The translations under genes and the position numbers were made by a program. Shown here one piece after another: positions 63,203 through 64,000 of a DNA stretch of 64,000 nt; the first letter of the stretch is position 1, and every line of letters starts with the position of its first letter. The stretch covers positions 1 through 64,000 of the forward strand of contig NZ_QKZK01000014.1 in NCBI RefSeq assembly GCF_003254275.1, written 5' to 3'. The DNA is from Breznakibacter xylanolyticus. Its GTDB lineage: Bacteria > Bacteroidota > Bacteroidia > Bacteroidales > Marinilabiliaceae. A model generated the notes under the pieces. That model searched no databases. It saw nothing but the letters and a program-made list of their open reading frames with translations, and was not told the origin of the DNA.

Positions 63203-63460
63203 ATGGAAACCAGAAACCTCAGAAAAGAGCGGATTGGTGTTGTGGTTAGCAACAAAATGGACAAGTCTTTGGTCGTTGCCGTTGAAACTCGCGAAAAACA
63301 CCCCATTTATGGTAAATTCGTAAAAAAGACTAAGAAGTTTCACGTACACGACGAAGCCAACACTTGTCAGGTAGGAGATACCATTTCAATAATGGAGACC
63401 CGCCCCCTGAGTAAAACCAAGCGTTGGAGATTAGTTGAAATCATTGAAAGAGCTAAGTAA
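63203..63460 (+). CDS. rpsQ: Ribosomal protein uS17
   Basis: 85 residues; OB-fold with [22 protein letters not shown] and [19 protein letters not shown]. Primary 16S rRNA binder. 2 nt before rplN. Confidence 0.97.
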   Translation: METRNLRKERIGVVVSNKMDKSLVVAVETREKHPIYGKFVKKTKKFHVHDEANTCQVGDTISIMETRPLSKTKRWRLVEIIERAK

Positions 63461-63462
63461 TC

Positions 63463-63828
63463 ATGATACAGCAAGAATCCAGATTAATCGTTGCCGACAA
63501 TAGTGGTGCCAAAGAAGTATTGTGTATTCGCGTCCTGGGTGGAACCGGGAAGCGTTATGCACGCGTAGGCGACCGTATTGTGGTAACCGTAAAGAGTGCC
63601 CTGCCGGCCAGTGATATGAAAAAAGGTACCGTAACCAAGGCAGTGGTTGTACGGACCAAAAAAGAGACCAGACGCGCGGATGGTTCTTATATTCGCTTCG
63701 ACGACAATGCCTGTGTGTTGATCAACAACACCGGTGATATGCGCGGAACCCGTATTTTCGGGCCCGTTGCTCGTGAGTTGCGTGACGGGTATATGAAAAT
63801 TGTATCTTTGGCGCCTGAAGTACTTTAA
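63463..63828 (+). CDS. rplN: Ribosomal protein uL14
   Basis: 121 residues ([24 protein letters not shown]..., [21 protein letters not shown]). Lies at the subunit interface. 19 nt before rplX. Confidence 0.98.
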   Translation: MIQQESRLIVADNSGAKEVLCIRVLGGTGKRYARVGDRIVVTVKSALPASDMKKGTVTKAVVVRTKKETRRADGSYIRFDDNACVLINNTGDMRGTRIFGPVARELRDGYMKIVSLAPEVL

Positions 63829-63847
63829 TCATTCAAAGATTTAAGAA

Positions 63848-64000
63848 ATGGGAAAATTACATATTAAAAAAGGCGACATTGTAATTGTGAATGCCGGCGA
63901 ATCCAAAGGCCTTGAAGGCAAGGTATTGGAAGTATTTCCCGATAAGCAGCGTGCAGTGGTAGAAGGTGTGAACATGATTAAAAAACACACTAAACCCAAC
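63848..64000 (+). CDS. rplX: Ribosomal protein uL24, cut by window end
   Basis: The first 51 codons are present ([21 protein letters not shown]... to IKKHTKPN), with the KOW motif [18 protein letters not shown]. The rest lies beyond the window. The operon evidently continues. Confidence 0.95.
   Translation, partial: MGKLHIKKGDIVIVNAGESKGLEGKVLEVFPDKQRAVVEGVNMIKKHTKPN

Overview
The window reads as chromosome of a member of the Bacteroidota, most likely Bacteroidales or a close relative. Evidence: a SusC/SusD outer-membrane pair with GH43 and GH51 arabinan enzymes; type IX secretion signatures (gliding-type C-terminal domain, PorP/SprF family, Por-tail-like C-terminus); promoter motifs of the TAnnTTTG type in front of gap, rpsL and an outer-membrane protein; mostly no Shine-Dalgarno sequences; and fusA followed directly by rpsJ without tuf. 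No tRNA, rRNA, CRISPR array, prophage or intact insertion sequence was seen.

Layout. 1-1.3 kb: a ParE/ParD-type toxin-antitoxin pair with an attC-like palindrome, set between two near-identical 216-bp direct repeats. 1.3-5 kb: a pRiA4b ORF-3-like protein and a convergent secreted pectate lyase. 5.4-9.5 kb: aconitase, RNA 2',3'-cyclic phosphodiesterase and GAPDH. 9.7-16 kb: a tiny lipoprotein missed by length cut-offs, a NarX/NarL-like two-component pair, a Rossmann-fold protein and two secreted proteins of unknown function. 16.4-17.5 kb: lrgAB. 17.5-29 kb: an arabinan utilisation locus (long leader, tandem-domain lipoprotein, SusC, SusD, GH43, GH51). 29-39 kb: an ABC exporter, SRPBCC protein, pyrE, Nudix, outer-membrane barrel, ferritin-like/VIT1 fusion, carA, a PLP-fold-like protein and a patatin. 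39-42.5 kb: a lipid/cell-envelope group (LpxH-like phosphatase, GT-B glycosyltransferase, a broken PlsC-GNAT acyltransferase). 42.5-43.3 kb: a block of structured repeats. 43.3-46 kb: fabD, a DUF1460 amidase-like protein and a CMD-like protein. 46.2-54.9 kb: a five-gene same-strand unit (type IX exported protein, PorP, PD40-PKD protein, unknown protein, sensor-SpoIIE phosphatase). 55-64 kb: the str/S10 ribosomal operon from rpsL to a truncated rplX.

How genes work together. The PUL binds arabinan at the surface (lipoprotein, SusD), imports oligosaccharides (SusC) and cuts them with the GH43 arabinanase and GH51 arabinofuranosidase; the pectate lyase 13 kb away would attack the pectin backbone carrying such side chains. 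The 46-55 kb unit looks like a surface-protein export/anchor set with its own periplasmic sensor phosphatase.

The most striking non-coding signal is a repeat language. Many intergenic gaps carry degenerate DNA phased at 8 nt (RGAGTGTA-like words), often joined to a C-run/G-run hairpin module (agcccccta...aaagggg). Other signals are 41-bp tandem hairpin repeats, a ~270-nt structured element, an attC-like site, a hairpin plus T-run in the carA leader, and a terminator-like hairpin between susD and the GH43 gene.
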